Of a stretch of DNA of 64,000 nt, positions 37,900 through 52,530 are shown one piece after another (positions within the stretch are counted from its first letter, which is position 1; each line of letters starts with the position of its first letter). The stretch is taken from positions 37,754,207-37,818,206 of the forward strand of contig NC_089852.1 in NCBI RefSeq assembly GCF_036373705.1. Reading direction: 5' to 3'. The notes beneath the pieces are model-generated. The model did not search any database and was not told where the DNA came from. It saw nothing but the letters and a program-made list of their open reading frames with translations. This DNA is from Amia ocellicauda (lineage: Eukaryota; Chordata; Actinopteri; Amiiformes; Amiidae). Both the position numbers and the translations under genes were made by a program.

Positions 37900-38640
37900 T
37901 CATTTGTCTCACACACAGGCGGAGAGAAAGGCACCAAGATGTCGCTGCTCAGCGCTTGGCAGGTACCCGCTTCTCCTCCCCGGGCATCGCAATGCAGGGC
38001 TGCGGTGGAGAAGCGCTTTTCTCAGCCTGTGCCGGGGGGCTGCTGGCCTCTGCCACACAACTCATTCTCACAGTGAAAGCTGCAATTAGACCCTGTCCTG
38101 CCTAGTGTCTACCTACCTGAGGAGACGGGATGAGGGAGCGCTTTGCCCAGCTTCAAGAAAAACGTGACTGGCAGGGAAAAGCAGCACAGGAAAAAACGAT
38201 GCCCGTGGACATGTTACGACTGCTTATAGGGGGGGGGGGGGGGGAGAAAGAAAAAAGCTCAACTTCTACCATGCAATTGGGCGGAATCCTGTGTCATACT
38301 ATGTACACACATTGGTTACCGTTAATTAATGAATCGCTTCTCCTGCGCGGCGGAGCGGCGGCTGCGCACGGCTCTCTGCTCAGTATTGATCGCCCGGGTC
38401 CTGCACTGTGCGCCGGTGGGGTTCATTTCAATCTGCGCGTCATTTCAAACCGGTTGCGAATGATCCTGGCAGCTTTTCTCCAGAGATGCATGCTCGCGTT
38501 TGCACGGCTGTTCAAGTGGCGCCGGTCATGTGTTGGGTATGTGTCTGATATGATCCGGGCGCTGCCTGCGCTTTCTCTGTGCACTGATGTGCTGTCGCTT
38601 CCAGACTGAGCTCCTCTCGGTTTCCTTCTTCTCCTACCTC
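37900..38640 (-). promoter_or_regulatory. CpG-rich region, probable elmod1 promoter
   Basis: Dense CpG (for example GCGCGGCGGAGCGGCGGCTG at 38345-38364) in an otherwise AT-rich area, 0.5-1.2 kb upstream of the elmod1 start codon. It contains the possible 5' UTR exon donor at 38116. No TATA box was noted. Confidence 0.5.
38229..38244. repeat. 16-G homopolymer run
   Basis: A second run of equal length and orientation, 500 bp further upstream, beyond the possible elmod1 5' exon donor at 38117. Confidence 0.9.
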
Positions 38641-40297
38641 ACTGAAGTTGAAAGACATTGGACGTATTTCAATGCCAATGCTTAAAAATGCGCATACTTA
38701 ATTACCGTATATAAGCTACATGAACATAAATAATCATTGCATACGTTTAGGCTTCTATGTGAACGTGCTGTAGATATATTGACATAGGCATCATTAACAC
38801 AGCGGCTAGCAGATGATCCCGTCCTCACCTATAGTACTCCGGGTTTACGTCCCATGCTGCTCTGTCCGTGACGCGGGGCTTATGTCCTGCAAGAGCAAAC
38901 ACATGGGGCAGGAAAACCAATCGCATTGACACGTCATTAGTGCCTCTGTATCCGCACAGCTTTAATACTGATATTGTAATACAAACATTTGCATTTCAAA
39001 TATGTATCGAAAACATATATTTGATGTGTAAACTGATTGCTCAATGCTTTCTTTCCGTGCATACACTTTATGACGTGACAGCAGGTGGGAAAAAATGCAT
39101 AGTAGCATCATTTACTCAATTCAGTATAGCAGTAGAAAGTGCTTGCATGGCTAATGCCAAGAATCAAGTTGAACAAAAAGACATCTATTGGCATCCTAAA
39201 TATGCAATGTTTGAGTGGTGTGCGAAACTGCCAGGAAAGAAAGGCAGACTTGGCAATAAATGAAATGGTCCTCTTATAGTTTTCAAGTTCCAATTTAAGG
39301 ATTTTTCTCAATGAGACTTGCAGAGTAATAAAGGCATGGCTAAAACAAGCACTAATAAGAAAAGCACATTTGTAATTGTTTTGGCAGCAGTTTAATATCA
39401 ATACAAAAGTCATATAAAACATGCTTTTTTTTTTGCATAAGGCACAAGCCTTTCAGAAAAGTAAGTGCATATGTTACTGGTGTGCAGTTCAGTCTTTAAA
39501 GGCAATTTGATCTATTTTTAATTTAATCTGAGCACCTAATTACCAACCGAACTAAACAGTTGCTTCACTGAAACAACTTCTCAATTTTCAGTTCATTTTT
39601 AAAACCTGCTGTGCTGTTACTCTTGAGGATCAGATTTGCACGACTGACCTATAGTACCCAAATCCCAAAACTATATATATATATATAAAAATTAAAGAAC
39701 GTGAATATAGTAATTTGGAAGTAACACCGTACATATAAAATGCATATTACCTCAGCAACAGGTTGTGGAATAATTTTAGTATTTTTTTTTAGACATAGAA
39801 GACGAGGCCCTTCCTGAACAGTGCTGGCCTTCAGCAATGGAAGACAACTAAACAATATTTACCAGTGCTGATTAAAAAAAAAATATTTCCCACATTTCAG
39901 TCATGCTAGTTAATAATGTATCAACTGCAGAGGTAAACGGATTATATTCTTGTGTAAAGGTTATGCACAATGTTGAATGAAAACACACCTGTTCTTCTTT
40001 TCTACTTCGCAGTGTACCAATACCTCATAGTGCATTATATTTCAGCATAGGCCTTAAAATAATCCAAAACATTTAGGCTATAAGCCTTTTCTGCTATACC
40101 TCACTTTCTATTGATGTTCACTACATCTTTTTCTAGGAAATAAACAATAAATAAAAAACAAAACTGAGCAGAAAACTAAATAATCGTATGAACAGTATTT
40201 TACGGAGTGCTCTGTCTGAGAATGTCTAAAAAATGTAACAAATAAAACAAACACTCCCACGTAGTCCTGAAGGTCCACAGATGTACTCGGCTCGATT

Positions 40298-43200
40298 TCA
40301 TGTGCCTGGTGACCCAGTCCTGGCCTGTACCACCTCTGATACATCTGCATCTGCCACAGAAAGCTCTATTGCCGTTTCCTGTCTGCTCTCCTCCTCCGTC
40401 TCTGAAGAAGGATTGTCGATCCCGGTCCCAGCCACCTCTGACACAGACACCAGTGTGGAAGTCGGCACCATGTTATACATAACAAACCCGATGATGATCA
40501 CCACCAGGGCCACAATGTACAGGCCTGAGAACTGTAGAGACACAGAGAGAAGAAACAGGGCGTTAGAGATAACAATACAAGCCTCAAGTAAGATGGCGCG
40601 AACCACAGCTGCACCTGCAATTAAATAGGAAATCTGAGGATGTCAATTCTGTGCTTATCTGTAAACATTTGTGGACTCAAAATGACATGTGTGTCAATGG
40701 AAGTGAATTGTCCACATGCAGGCCTTTCCTTACCTTGTAGTGAAAGAGGAACAGCCCACAGAAGAAGCTGAAGAGATCAGCGGTCAGTAAGGACAGGTTG
40801 ACAGCCGTGGCGCTGGTCATTTTAACGATTATAGACATGAAGCTGTACAGTGTGAACATACACAGAACATATGCTGAAAACAGCACACCTGGAAGAACAG
40901 AGAAAACTCATTTGAAATCTTTTGTAAAACCATCCTGGTGTCCTAAAGTTATTGGTGTGAGAGTAGAAGGCAATTGTGGCACTTGCTCATTGCTCCATTA
41001 GTCCACAAATCAAGCTTCTACTACTGGAACAATTCTACCACAAGCATTTAATAATGTGTATTAACATGTACAGATGAAACGTACCAATTTGCCATGTCCA
41101 TTTGATATCCTTAATTGCAGTACGCTCCAGTATAGCTCTGCATTAAAAAAAACATGCAAAGTTTAGATAATAAGTGTCATAACCATTTCTGAACACAAAG
41201 TTACTGCAATTAGTTTTTTTAAGTTTTTTTTAAGTTTAAAAAAGTTTGTTCTTAATTTGATGCCTCTATATATGCGGCCCACTGGTATTGTGTATATGTA
41301 GTATATGGTATGTTAGTGTCTGAAACTCGGACAGTGACAAAGCCCAATGAATCCGAACCGCTTACAGCTGTATTCCGCTAAACAAGGTCCCAAACAGCCC
41401 CACCATGCCCAGGAACTCCACTCGGCTCAGGTTTTTCACCGTGTACTCCTGGCACACGTTGGAAACGGCATACAGGAAAGCACCGATGAGAACCAGACAG
41501 TCTCCTAAAAGAATATCTTGAGCTATGGGAAGAGAAATACAAACAAGATATTTAAGTTTAACGGAAATAATGTCCTACCTGTAAGCTGTATCCTTTCCCA
41601 GAAAAAACAGATGCAATTACATAGCTGCTCAAGAAAATCTTACAGTGTTGTACATTAGTTCAGACAAGCTTTTATTAAGCTGTTGAAAGCAGTTCCGGTC
41701 ATTGTAAAAAACAAACTTTATTTTTACCTAATTAACACATAGGTAACAGGAGGTTTACTTAAAAATGTGTTTTTATGTGGATTAAGTGCTGAATAAATGA
41801 TTGTGCTTACTGGAGCCCAGGTCTCTTCCAGCCAGCACATCGGCCCCAACCATGGCCCCGACCCCCAGCAAACACACAAACACGGCCACATAGTGGACTA
41901 TCCTGAACCGGGTCTTCAGGAAGAACCAGGACAGGCCCATTAGCACCGGAATTATAAAGCAGTCCAGCAGCTGTAACACAAGAACAAAGCAAATTTAATT
42001 TATACTGCACGTTCAACCTTTTAGACATTCAATATCAAGAGCAAAAGCCGCACATATAAATTATGATACTCTGAAGCCCAGACACATAAACAAAACAAGA
42101 CTGTTACCTGTATGCTTGTTATTGTTGTGAACTGGTAAGCCTTCACAACCATGTAATTTGCTTCCACGTCAATAATTCCCAACAACATGTATTTCCACCA
42201 CTTTGCCTTTAAAATCTGCAAAAGATTTTCATTCCCTATATGGTTAAAAGAAAAGCAACCATGGGGTTATTCATGCAAACACTGATATGTATGAACAAAA
42301 CTAGTCTAAAGGAGTTTTAAGAGGCTACAATATCATCAAACATATCGTATTTGGCTTTCTACTATTTTAAAAGGCAGTATTCCACAACAGAACATAAGAA
42401 AGTTTACAAACGAGAGGAGGCCATTCGCCCCATCGTGCTCGTTTGGTGTCCATTAATATCTAAGTGATCCAAGAATCCTATCCAGTCTATTTTCGAATGT
42501 TCCCAAATGTTCAGCTTCTATCACATCACTGGGGAGTTTGTTCCTGATTGTGACGACTCTCTTTGTGAAGAAGTGTCTCCTGTTTGAGACTCCTGTTGAA
42601 TGCCTTGAAGCCCAATTTCCATTTGTGTCACCGGGAGTATGTACTTTGGCCGAAACAAGCTCAGCTATTCAAAGTATTTTCTGTTTCCCCCCCACACTGA
42701 CACATTATGCGAGATGTCACCTGAAAATGCTTGGTACTGGCATAAGTTCGGCATGGCTGGCTCTGACAGAAGTCGTTAACTTTCCAGGAGGAGAAGATGA
42801 AACGGTAAGAAAATCAGAGCCCCGTTGCTTTGAACAACTAGGTCAGAACTAATGATAAAGCAAGGGTGAGGAGGCTACATCTTTCTCTAAAGTTATTAAG
42901 ATAGCACAGTAAGCACTTTTAAAAATAACCATCTGGGTGTTAAGAGTTTTAAGTAAGGTGTACCAACCTTTTCTGAAGGCCAGCATTGAAGTGTATGTCA
43001 GTAATAATAAGGCATAATGAATAAAGCTCTGCAGCATTGGAGTGTAGACCTTGAAAACATCTGTCAGGTACTGGCTAGAGACTGCTGTCCCACATATTAG
43101 TACCGATAACCCTTGACCTAGGGCTATTGTCTTTAAAAGTTGCCTAAAAAAAGACATGCATTTCAGTTATGTTTTCCATACACACACAGGTCAAAATAAT

Positions 43201-43686
43201 TATATAGTTCTCTTACTTGACAATAACAGTACTACCGGTTAAAACAAATAATATATATACATATAAAAAAGAAACTAAGTATCAGCGAACTTTAAAGAAT
43301 TCATAAATAATTTCAAAAGAACTATTGATGTTCACATTATGTTGACATTATATATATAATATTATTGTTTAGATGACACACAATAGATTAAGTAAGAAAT
43401 ACCCAACACCCTCAGACACACTTAAGACACGGTCCATACAGTAATTTAACAAGTACAAACATACAGAAGCATTCTTGTGAACCTGTCCTTGCAATTATGC
43501 AATACAATACATTTACAGCAACACTCACAATCTTATATAAATTACTTGTCACATAATTATCTTAGCTGGTTCAACTCACCATGTAAAAACTGCCTTTAGC
43601 CGGTCTTTGTGGAACATGCTAAGAAACCCATTCCCACCACTGGCCCCGTGAGCAGGATTAATGGCGCTTTCCTCGTTTGGCTGCAT
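40298..43686 (-). CDS. slc35f2: Solute carrier family 35 member F2
   Basis: Eight coding exons on the minus strand (43580-43686, 42968-43143, 42108-42235, 41811-41970, 41366-41522, 41085-41137, 40734-40888, 40298-40531) join in phase to 389 aa, slightly longer than human. The sequence shows about ten hydrophobic helices of the drug/metabolite-transporter fold. Highly conserved stretches include [76 protein letters not shown] and [11 protein letters not shown]. The acidic C-terminal tail ([15 protein letters not shown]) is cytosolic. Human SLC35F2 takes up the drug YM155, and queuosine uptake has also been reported. The ATG at 43686 lies in an exon opened by an acceptor at 43703-43704, so the 5' UTR is spliced. 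A LINE fragment lies in the third-exon upstream intron (42.4 kb). Confidence 0.96.
42391..42645 (-). mobile_element. CR1/L2-type LINE 3' fragment
   Basis: Starts AACATAAGAAAGTTTACAAA and follows the copy at 3.3 kb without the SINE, then stops abruptly after the segment coding for the last RT residues. It is in an slc35f2 intron. Confidence 0.8.
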
Positions 43687-45772
43687 GATCTTCTGAAGGA
43701 GCCCTAAAAATGGTCGAAAAAAGTTACATGCAGGCACTCTAGGTCTAAGCTTTATAACTCTGAGCTGAATCATTAACTTCCTTTGAATCAAAGTGCAGAA
43801 CAGACAGCTTATCTTTCTTGGAATGTGTCCCATTAAGAAACTTCTGAAATAATTATTTGCATTACTAGATAACCTAAAAATATACTTAATACTTAAAACC
43901 CTCCGCCACTTTATATTAATGTACTGTCTTTAATCCATACAAATATGCCTTGATGTCAGTGCTTGCAGTAACGATTCCACAGTCTTCCTATAGTACACAT
44001 TCAAACAGTACCAGTTGTAATAACTTACACTTGTTACACAATTCGATATAATTCTTGCCTTTTGTTTTCTCAAGAGTTCTTCTCAAGAGTTGTGTGGATG
44101 AGGATTTGGTTCAATTATTGAAGGCAAACCGAAAGAAATGTGAAGTACATTGATTCTATGTTGTAGTGGGAAAATGTATTATTTTCTTTATATTCTTTAT
44201 ATTATGAATGGTTTATTGTTGTTAATTCTGTTTTGTCTATAAAGCAATCATTAGGATGCATTTACTCTTTTCTAGGGGCTACTTTAATTATTAGTTTCTT
44301 GGATTGTACAGCTATTGCCTTTTGGTTGTTTCAATCAACATCTGTTTTTAGAATATTCAGATCAGCTTAAACAGTATAAAGGTTGTATCTTTTTGGTTCA
44401 CAGGTATCTGGTTGAGGATTTAAAACAATGTCTTTGATTACCTCTGCTGCCTGAAGAATGCTGACCATCACCAATCAACACATTGAACACAACAACAGCA
44501 GTAATAAACTCAGACCTATGTTAATTATTATACATGTGGTAAATCTATTTGTACAAGATGCAATCCCCTCTGACAGATAAGACTGCAACCTATTGTCTAT
44601 CTATCTATTGGCTTCTCCAACTCTTTTCTTCACTTCATGTGAGAGGTGAGCTCTGGGTTTATCTGGATTTATTTTTCTGTAATAAACTTGTTACTTCTTC
44701 ATCGGTGTAGATTGAGAATTTATAAAACCCCTACAATGTCTTCCATTAAAGTGGTTTTTGTTTTGTTCTCTGAGGACTGCAGTTTTATTGAGGAACTTAC
44801 AATGGTATCAAATGTACAATCTAAAGTAGAAGAAGAACAGCTCTATGCTTCACAGTGCTATGATGCTGGTAACATTTTGCAAGAATGGGCACAAAATCTT
44901 AATTCATTGATGTATGAATCCCACAGGAATATGAATGCTTCATGCACTTCCGCCAAGTTCTGATGCTGATCACATGTATAAGCCCTATCCCCAAACCTAG
45001 TCTTTAACCCTAACCCTGACCTCATTATACATACAGCAGCACTCAGATGAAGAACATGTGGTATACATCCTGTGGTATTCAAACATTACTTCAGTAAGAA
45101 TTGGTTTCCATTATTGTGAAATGTGACTAAGGTGCCAAACAAGCTGTATAGCAAACTTTTAAGGGTATGTTTTGCTTTTCTAAAAGGCATCTGAATTACT
45201 GACACGTCAACATTTCAATTTGCAAAACGTGTTCCTTATTGCATTGTAGTTTGCATAACGGTAGAAGGTGTGGCTTCTGAAGATTTAAAATGTGATTGCA
45301 TTGTATCTGGTATATTATTGTAACTAATGAATCGCAGTGTGTTGTGTTCAGATTAAACACAATGTAGACACTTTGGTGCAAACCACTGTGAATAGTCTAT
45401 GTTAAGGATGCACCTGTATTTTCTCGTGACAGTAACCTTGTTACACTAGATCAGATCTGAATGCATTTGGAGGCCACTCTGTTTTTAAAAGAAAATAAGA
45501 AAGCAATTCAGTGAAATGCAAGACTGGGATACAATCTGAGTATACAATGTCGGGGGCGGCAAACTAAAATACCGATGCTTCTCCGCTTCACACGTGTGGA
45601 CAAATTGTCCAGTCATCAGGAAAAACAGCGATTCATGGGAAATATGCGGTTTATACACATACGTCATTTTTAAATAAAATGTGATTTTAATATCAACTTC
45701 TATAATGCAGCGTTTGGACAGGCTGTGTTACAAATAGCCACACTAGTTATAATGAATTCACTGTGAAATGAG

Positions 45773-45780
45773 TGACGTCA
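45773..45780. promoter_or_regulatory. CRE-like site TGACGTCA
   Basis: Full 8-bp CREB/ATF palindrome in the intergenic space between two divergent genes. One occurrence by chance in 64 kb is quite likely, so function is uncertain. Confidence 0.3.
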
Positions 45781-46074
45781 ATGACAGCAAAAGAATGAAT
45801 GAACGGATTAATGTTTAACATCTGCGTAATAAACCTGACGGAAAGCTGAAACAAAACGGGAAACATCTGTATTTCTATATAAACTATTGTATAAAACACT
45901 GGTGTTCACATCAGAGAGCTTCCCTGGATAGAAAGCGGAGATTAAGAAACGCGGATGTGGTGCGTTTTAAAGGGACCAGGGGGTTGTCATAAGGGGTTAC
46001 ACCTTGTTAAACAGAACTATCCCATTATTGCTTTATCTCCATTGTTTATTTGTTCTATGCATTCATTTCAGAGG

Positions 46075-46140
46075 ACACTGAGACATTAAACTGCGTACAT
46101 CTCAATACAAACCGGAGAGGTGGAGGTGCTCTACATTTAC
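46075..46140 (+). mobile_element. Short remnant of the Tc1 family found at 60.9 kb
   Basis: GAGACATTAAACTGCGTACA and the next 40 bases match the 3' end of the element at 60924-61793. The terminal repeat itself is degraded. Confidence 0.65.
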
Positions 46141-47638
46141 TTTATGTGTGTGCAGTAGCTGAACTGTTCAAACTGACAGTACAGACACGTCTACAGAGCG
46201 GTGGGTGTGAAGTTGTCTCTTTTCTCCCGGCCTGCGGAGCTGCAGGTGTCTGGCCGGACACACACAGCCGCGCTCAGCTGCACAACTGCGCAAACTCGCC
46301 CACGGCATTTGTTGTTAGTGCGTTTCCACAATATTGCAGCAGTCCTGGCGAGCTCGCTGCCCACGACTCGTCGGCACGTTGGAGCTGCACGTCTTGTGTA
46401 TTTATTTAACCGCAATGATCACCTCGCAAGCGGTGTATTTTGGTCTGAAACTACCAATTAGCGGCTTTCACAGACAACCCTCTTTTGACCGGTTGCTCAG
46501 ATTAGGGTCTTCAGGCGCCCCGGTCAGCGCCCCGCAGCGGAGACACACGTGGTTTCACCGGACACGTGGTTGTATATTTACACAAAGGAAACAGTGTAAC
46601 GTCTGGGTATTAAGGACGTATAAGAGCGAGTTATAAGAGTATTTTACTCTGATTGGAAAGGATACGGAACACAGCACGAATGCCATCAAACAGCCTCCAT
46701 TCGCGAGTAACCGGAGCGCACAAGCAGACGAATGCAGGTCCATGTAAACAAAGCCCGTTAAAGTACAGCACTGCATGCGAGACAGTGGTCATTTAAAATC
46801 CAGCATAACTCCATTATCTTACTGTAACTGTGTTTTCCGTCCATGTTCCCTTTTTTTGGCTTTTATCTTGCGTGTGTGAGAAATCATTGCATTCTCGCAG
46901 GCAACCGTATGCGTCAAAGAGTCAATCTAACCTTGCTGTGTAATGTAGATTTTTGTGGGCCCGCCTTCTGATTCTGATAGGCGGGCTTGAAAAAGCCGGC
47001 TCCCGCTGCCTGTCTCTGATTGGTTCCCAACCCTGTCAATCTCAAAGTTGCGCAGTTCCGCGTGTGCTCTCAAACGAACTTGATTGTGGTGCTGAAGTGA
47101 CAACTCCTTGCTGTGGTGCTGGGGATGCGTGGTTATAGTGTATCTGTTGTACTTTGATTTTGCTCCAGTGTTAAGGCACACGTCATCGTCACACACAGAC
47201 TCCGAAAAGAAACAGCATGGCGAAGGGGAAGCGACCTAAAGTGCTCTGTGATTGGCAGAGGATTTAAATTCAGTGCTGGGCTTGCTTAATATTCTTGCGA
47301 AAACTTCATCAGCTCAATCGACATGTTTAATCATGTACAGCTGCATGAAGGGGCACTTGAATTAAAGAAACAGTGCATGAGTATAGAAGAGGGGTGATGA
47401 GATATCTGCAGCAGAGCCACCTTTGAACGAATATGCTAGAAGCCATCAGTGGCACTGTGCAGACCACTGGCGCATAACATTACTCATACAGGCATATGTT
47501 TAATTTCTTTACAACCTCGTCATAGCTCCGTTTCTTATATTGTGCCGCAAGTGCATATGCGATCAAAACTATCTTGTTGTCATTTACTGCACTGTCATTA
47601 TACATGATCTTCTGGCTGTATTGAAATCGCAGATCTAA

Positions 47639-48711
<1,073 letters not shown>

Positions 48712-50521
48712 CGAGCCAAATGTGAAAGGATGATATTCCTTAGCCAAAGATAAGGGATGCTGTATAGCGGGATTGACTAGTGTGTGGGGCACAGTCAGAA
48801 GATGCATTGATGTGGAAACTAGTACACCCTGCAGTCCCCTGGAGCAGTCTGCCATTAGTTAAGCACTTGGTATATAGGACATTTTGTATGCAGTGCAGAG
48901 AACAGCTCATTATTTTAGTTCCAAAAGTTGTATGTCAATTAAAACAGCACTTAGATATAAGATACATAGTGGCATATCATTACAGTACACATCTGGCTCA
49001 ATAGCAGGTTTAGCTATTCCTACTACACTGTTGTGCTTCTAAATTTTTTGTAATATAAGATTTTGTTAGAAATCTGCCTGGATAGCCAAAATAGCTAAAC
49101 TAGAGCATTCTATAGTAAAAAGTGCATATCTCAAACCGATTGACACTCATAAAAAAAAGCCTTTCTGTAACTCCAATTGCCACAATAATGTGCCTCCTTC
49201 CAGCAATAGATCTTTAAAAGCAAGAAGAATCTATTGTGTTGCCAATTAAAGGGCTACGAATGTATTTTGATGAACAAAGTTGCCTGTTTTGTACAAGGGG
49301 AATGTCTGAGAACACTTTGATTTGATCATATTTGGTTTACTTTAATTCTGGGAATGGTTTGAAAACATTAGGGAACCTTTTTGAGAGATTTGAAAAAAAA
49401 AGATGTGTTAAACTGATATGAATATTTAAATATCAGTTTATCAGTTTGATATTTAAATTTAAATTGATATGAATATTACATTTTCTATCCCATATTTTGT
49501 TTGCTTAATCTATTATTGTAATAATGAATTTGTTACTTTACAATTTATGTACATTTTTTGATGTATGCAGAAAATTTCCCATCTGATGTCCACTAATTGA
49601 CCTTGAGTTTTATGTGTTTAATTGTTGAAAGTACCCTGAAAAGTTAATCATTTTTATATTTGGTAGGTTTCCAAATTCAAAACCAGCTAAAACGTTACAA
49701 ATTACTGTTAAATGTAAAGAAAATAAATACATAAAAAGTGCATTATTGTACTGGAGTTGTAGTCACCTGACAGCAACTTTGTATTGCTACAGTGTTTGCT
49801 TATGTACGAACAGTTGGTTTCAGATTTTGTTTTTTAAAGAATGTTTGTACATAACAAGCATACCTGGAGATTGAGATACCTATTTTGCAGCCCACCCCTA
49901 GCAGTCCTGCAATTTCTTATTAAACGATTGTATCTTAAAATCTGCTGTGTCACACTGGAAAAAGTCATGACATATTTCTTGAATATGTAGTTCTACTTCA
50001 AAAGACATGAAGGTTTTGCTTTTCATTGTGACCAGCAGATTTAAAGTATGATGACAAAGAAACAACCTTTATAGTTGTATTATTAATATAATTATTATGA
50101 TGATGTTGAAAATCAAAATGTAATACATTTGTAAACCATAGGGCCAAACAAAAGTGTAATGAACACATGAGAGGAGTCACCTGCTCTGTTCTTGGGACCC
50201 CCCTCTCAGAATGCTGCCTTTTCTTGTCTTCCGTGGCTTGCCAAGAACTCTGCCTTAAGCAAATAGTGTTTTAAACTGCTTCAATACTCGCACAGAGCAG
50301 ATACGCATGACTGTGTTATGTATGTATAACTGATTAGACCAAGTTGAAATTGTTGCTTAAAAAGACGTATGTTATGTGTGGACATTATATGTTGTCAGTT
50401 GAATGTATTTACTCAATAATATATACAACACCATTTAAAAATATTACAAACACTTTCACCCTGATGAAATCAAACCTTTGACTGGCCTGCCAATCAAAAA
50501 TAACAAACGATGATGGCAGTT
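48712..50521. other. rab39a 3' UTR and intergenic sequence
   Basis: An AATAAA at 49722-49727 is a candidate rab39a poly(A) signal about 1 kb past the stop. A local inverted/direct repeat of ATATTTAAAT/TCAGTTTATCAGTTTGAT lies at 49415-49475. No gene recognised. Confidence 0.45.
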
Positions 50522-51212
50522 TTATGTTTGTAAGAGGTTTCTTGTTTCTACCTCATGGAAACCCACCATCAAATACTGGGTTTGTAATTTTTGATTCATG
50601 CATGGGTCACAGATTTGACTTAATCTGGTCTTGCTCTGTATTTCAGACTTATGAACTGTGCACTCAAGGGTTTCTGTAATATAGACGTTACACACTTCCA
50701 GGATAGCCTGCAAAGATTTGTTCCATTGCGCAATGTGTTCCTCTGTCTGCTTCTGGGGAGTCAAAGTTTAAATCTGGGTGTTTAAGTGAAATTCATATTT
50801 GCATTTTATTTTTTCAGCGCACATTTTGCACTGGAACAGAAAGCTTTAAAATAAACCCATATAAGGAAATATATTGAAAATGAAACTTACAGTTGTAAAA
50901 CATGATTTTTCGGAGATGGAATAAGTAACACATGAAATAGATTACGCAGTAACTGTATATTTGTTCAAAGCTTTCACAAAAGAAAAATTTTGAAAGTGGT
51001 GCAGTTCTAAATCAATATGGCCATGATATCTAAGAGGGTTCCTAGAGATTGCAGTTTATATAGTGTTCATATGTAACTACTTTAAGTATGAATTGCCAGT
51101 TCATTATACATGCAGTGTGATATTTTGTGTCTGGTACATGATGATACTATAAAGAAGGTTGGTATTTACTTACCACTTTGAATGTATGATAATGGTATCT
51201 TGTGTTCTGCAT
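50522..51212 (-). CDS. Candidate two-exon small ORF of unknown function (89 aa)
   Basis: On the minus strand, the exon 51174-51227 has a strong acceptor (TTATTTTTTACAG) and donor (GTG/GTAAGT). It contains an ATG at 51212. The frame continues across a second acceptor (TGACTCCCCAG, exon start 50752) into a 76-residue open stretch (KQTEEHIAQWNKSLQAILEV onward) ending at 50522. The product would be 89 aa, with no signal peptide, membrane helix or motif I recognise. Phase agreement across two good splice sites is the only support. Chance is not excluded, and the stop-terminated frame is short. It could equally be part of a longer gene or a non-coding RNA. Confidence 0.28.
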
Positions 51213-51227
51213 TGAATGACTTTACAA

Positions 51228-52320
51228 CTGTAAAAAATAAAGAGAATTAACACTATGATGTATTATTAATTCCCATAACCATTTACTTTTACTTCCAGGA
51301 TAAATAAATAATGAAGTGATTTGTTAAACAGTGTTGAGAGTCTACACACACACGTGTGTAAATAGTCCTATGACACATGTTGTGTTGTTTTGTGCACAGT
51401 GTGTGCAGGGTGCTGTCTTTCTTCTAACACAGTCTAAGTGTTCATTATTTGTAACCACAATCCTCTGCGAAATGTGTCTCAACCAATTGCCTCCACGTGC
51501 CCTTCGCTCGGGACAGCGCTGAGCGTTTGAACTTTCTACAAAACCTGCTCTGTCACGACGACATCAGGCGAGGTGAGCAACAGTTTTGTATTTTAATCCT
51601 GAGTTTGTGTTGCTTTTGAGTTGTTTTACAATTGTAACAATACAAGGTATATATATATATCATATTACTTTCGTAGGGAAGAGCACTGGGGCCATGTGAA
51701 AGATGGAATTTCTTTGAAACTCGAAATGTAAACTTTTAATCTCGAAAGTTCTGGTTTAAAATGAGAAATTTAGTTTTTTTTCTTCTTTCACATAGCCCCA
51801 GGTGATCACGTGTAGATTATGAGAAGTTTTTTAATTGTCCTAGTGTTACTATAGTAGTGAGTGTGAAGCCTGGCAGGAAGCTCGCAGTGCAGCGCAGGAG
51901 GGCGGGCTTTGATCCCCTCTGTGGTCCGGACACGTTACAATGTATTTTAGTAGGTATTGTGTTCTCGGGGGAAATGTAGTTTAAAGACCAGCAGTAGTGA
52001 GGTTTAAATAATTCTTCGTTGTTTAATAAAAATAGAAACGGATACATAAGCGTGTAAAAATAGGGGGGTGGGGGGGCATGCTCTCTGCACCATAATTAAG
52101 TCAAATTCAAACAATCTGCTATCAAGAAGTGCCATTATAATTTGACATGAAGTGAATGATTCAAGCCTCATTATCAAAGCAGCTGCGAAAAATAAAGCAG
52201 CTTGATTGTAAAGTAGTAAGTCCCATTCATATATTTTTGTTTAAATTATTAGTCTTGAATACTTCCTGCCCCATGTTCCTGCCAGATATATATATTTATT
52301 TATTTATTTATTTTAAGTGG
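51228..52320. other. Intergenic, no gene recognised
   Basis: A CpG-bearing patch at about 51495-51575 ends in a donor-like GCGAG/GTGAGC on the plus strand and could be a first exon of an unknown transcript. Another CpG-bearing patch lies at 51870-51940. Otherwise AT-rich. Confidence 0.35.
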
Positions 52321-52355
52321 AAGGGTACCAATACTTTCGGCCACATCTGTATATA
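52321..52355. mobile_element. Solo end of a Tc1-type element
   Basis: AAGGGTACCAATACTTTCGG and the following bases match the right terminal repeat at 53884-53914 in the same orientation. It is thus not the partner of that end and marks another, mostly lost copy. Confidence 0.6.
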
Positions 52356-52530
52356 TATATATATATTATTATTTATTTTTTTCAGAGGAAAAAAAAAATC
52401 TCAAAGTAGAAAGAAATTGACAAAAGTATTTGGTATCTATCATTCTTCATTTCACATTCAATGGAACAGAAACTTTGCACATTAGACACATTGACACAGA
52501 CACATTACTTTAAATAGTAAAACAAATGAA

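Larger units (their letters stand above)
37403..40297. other. elmod1 5' region and intergenic elmod1-slc35f2
   Basis: A consensus donor on the minus strand (CTCAG/GTAGGT at 38117/38116) suggests a 5' UTR exon of elmod1 ending there. The surrounding 37.9-38.6 kb is CpG-rich and is the likely promoter. Two 16-G runs sit at 37729-37744 and 38229-38244. From 38.7 to 40.3 kb I see only AT-rich sequence with short frames. Confidence 0.5.

Noticed and set aside
44990-45030. Telomere-like CTAACCCTAACCCTGA
   Set aside because: Only two units, so chance or low complexity rather than an interstitial telomere array.
46050-46636. Overlapping ORFs of 74-119 codons on both strands
   Set aside because: They lie in CpG-rich promoter sequence, share no domain and overlap in several frames, as expected from GC-rich non-coding DNA.
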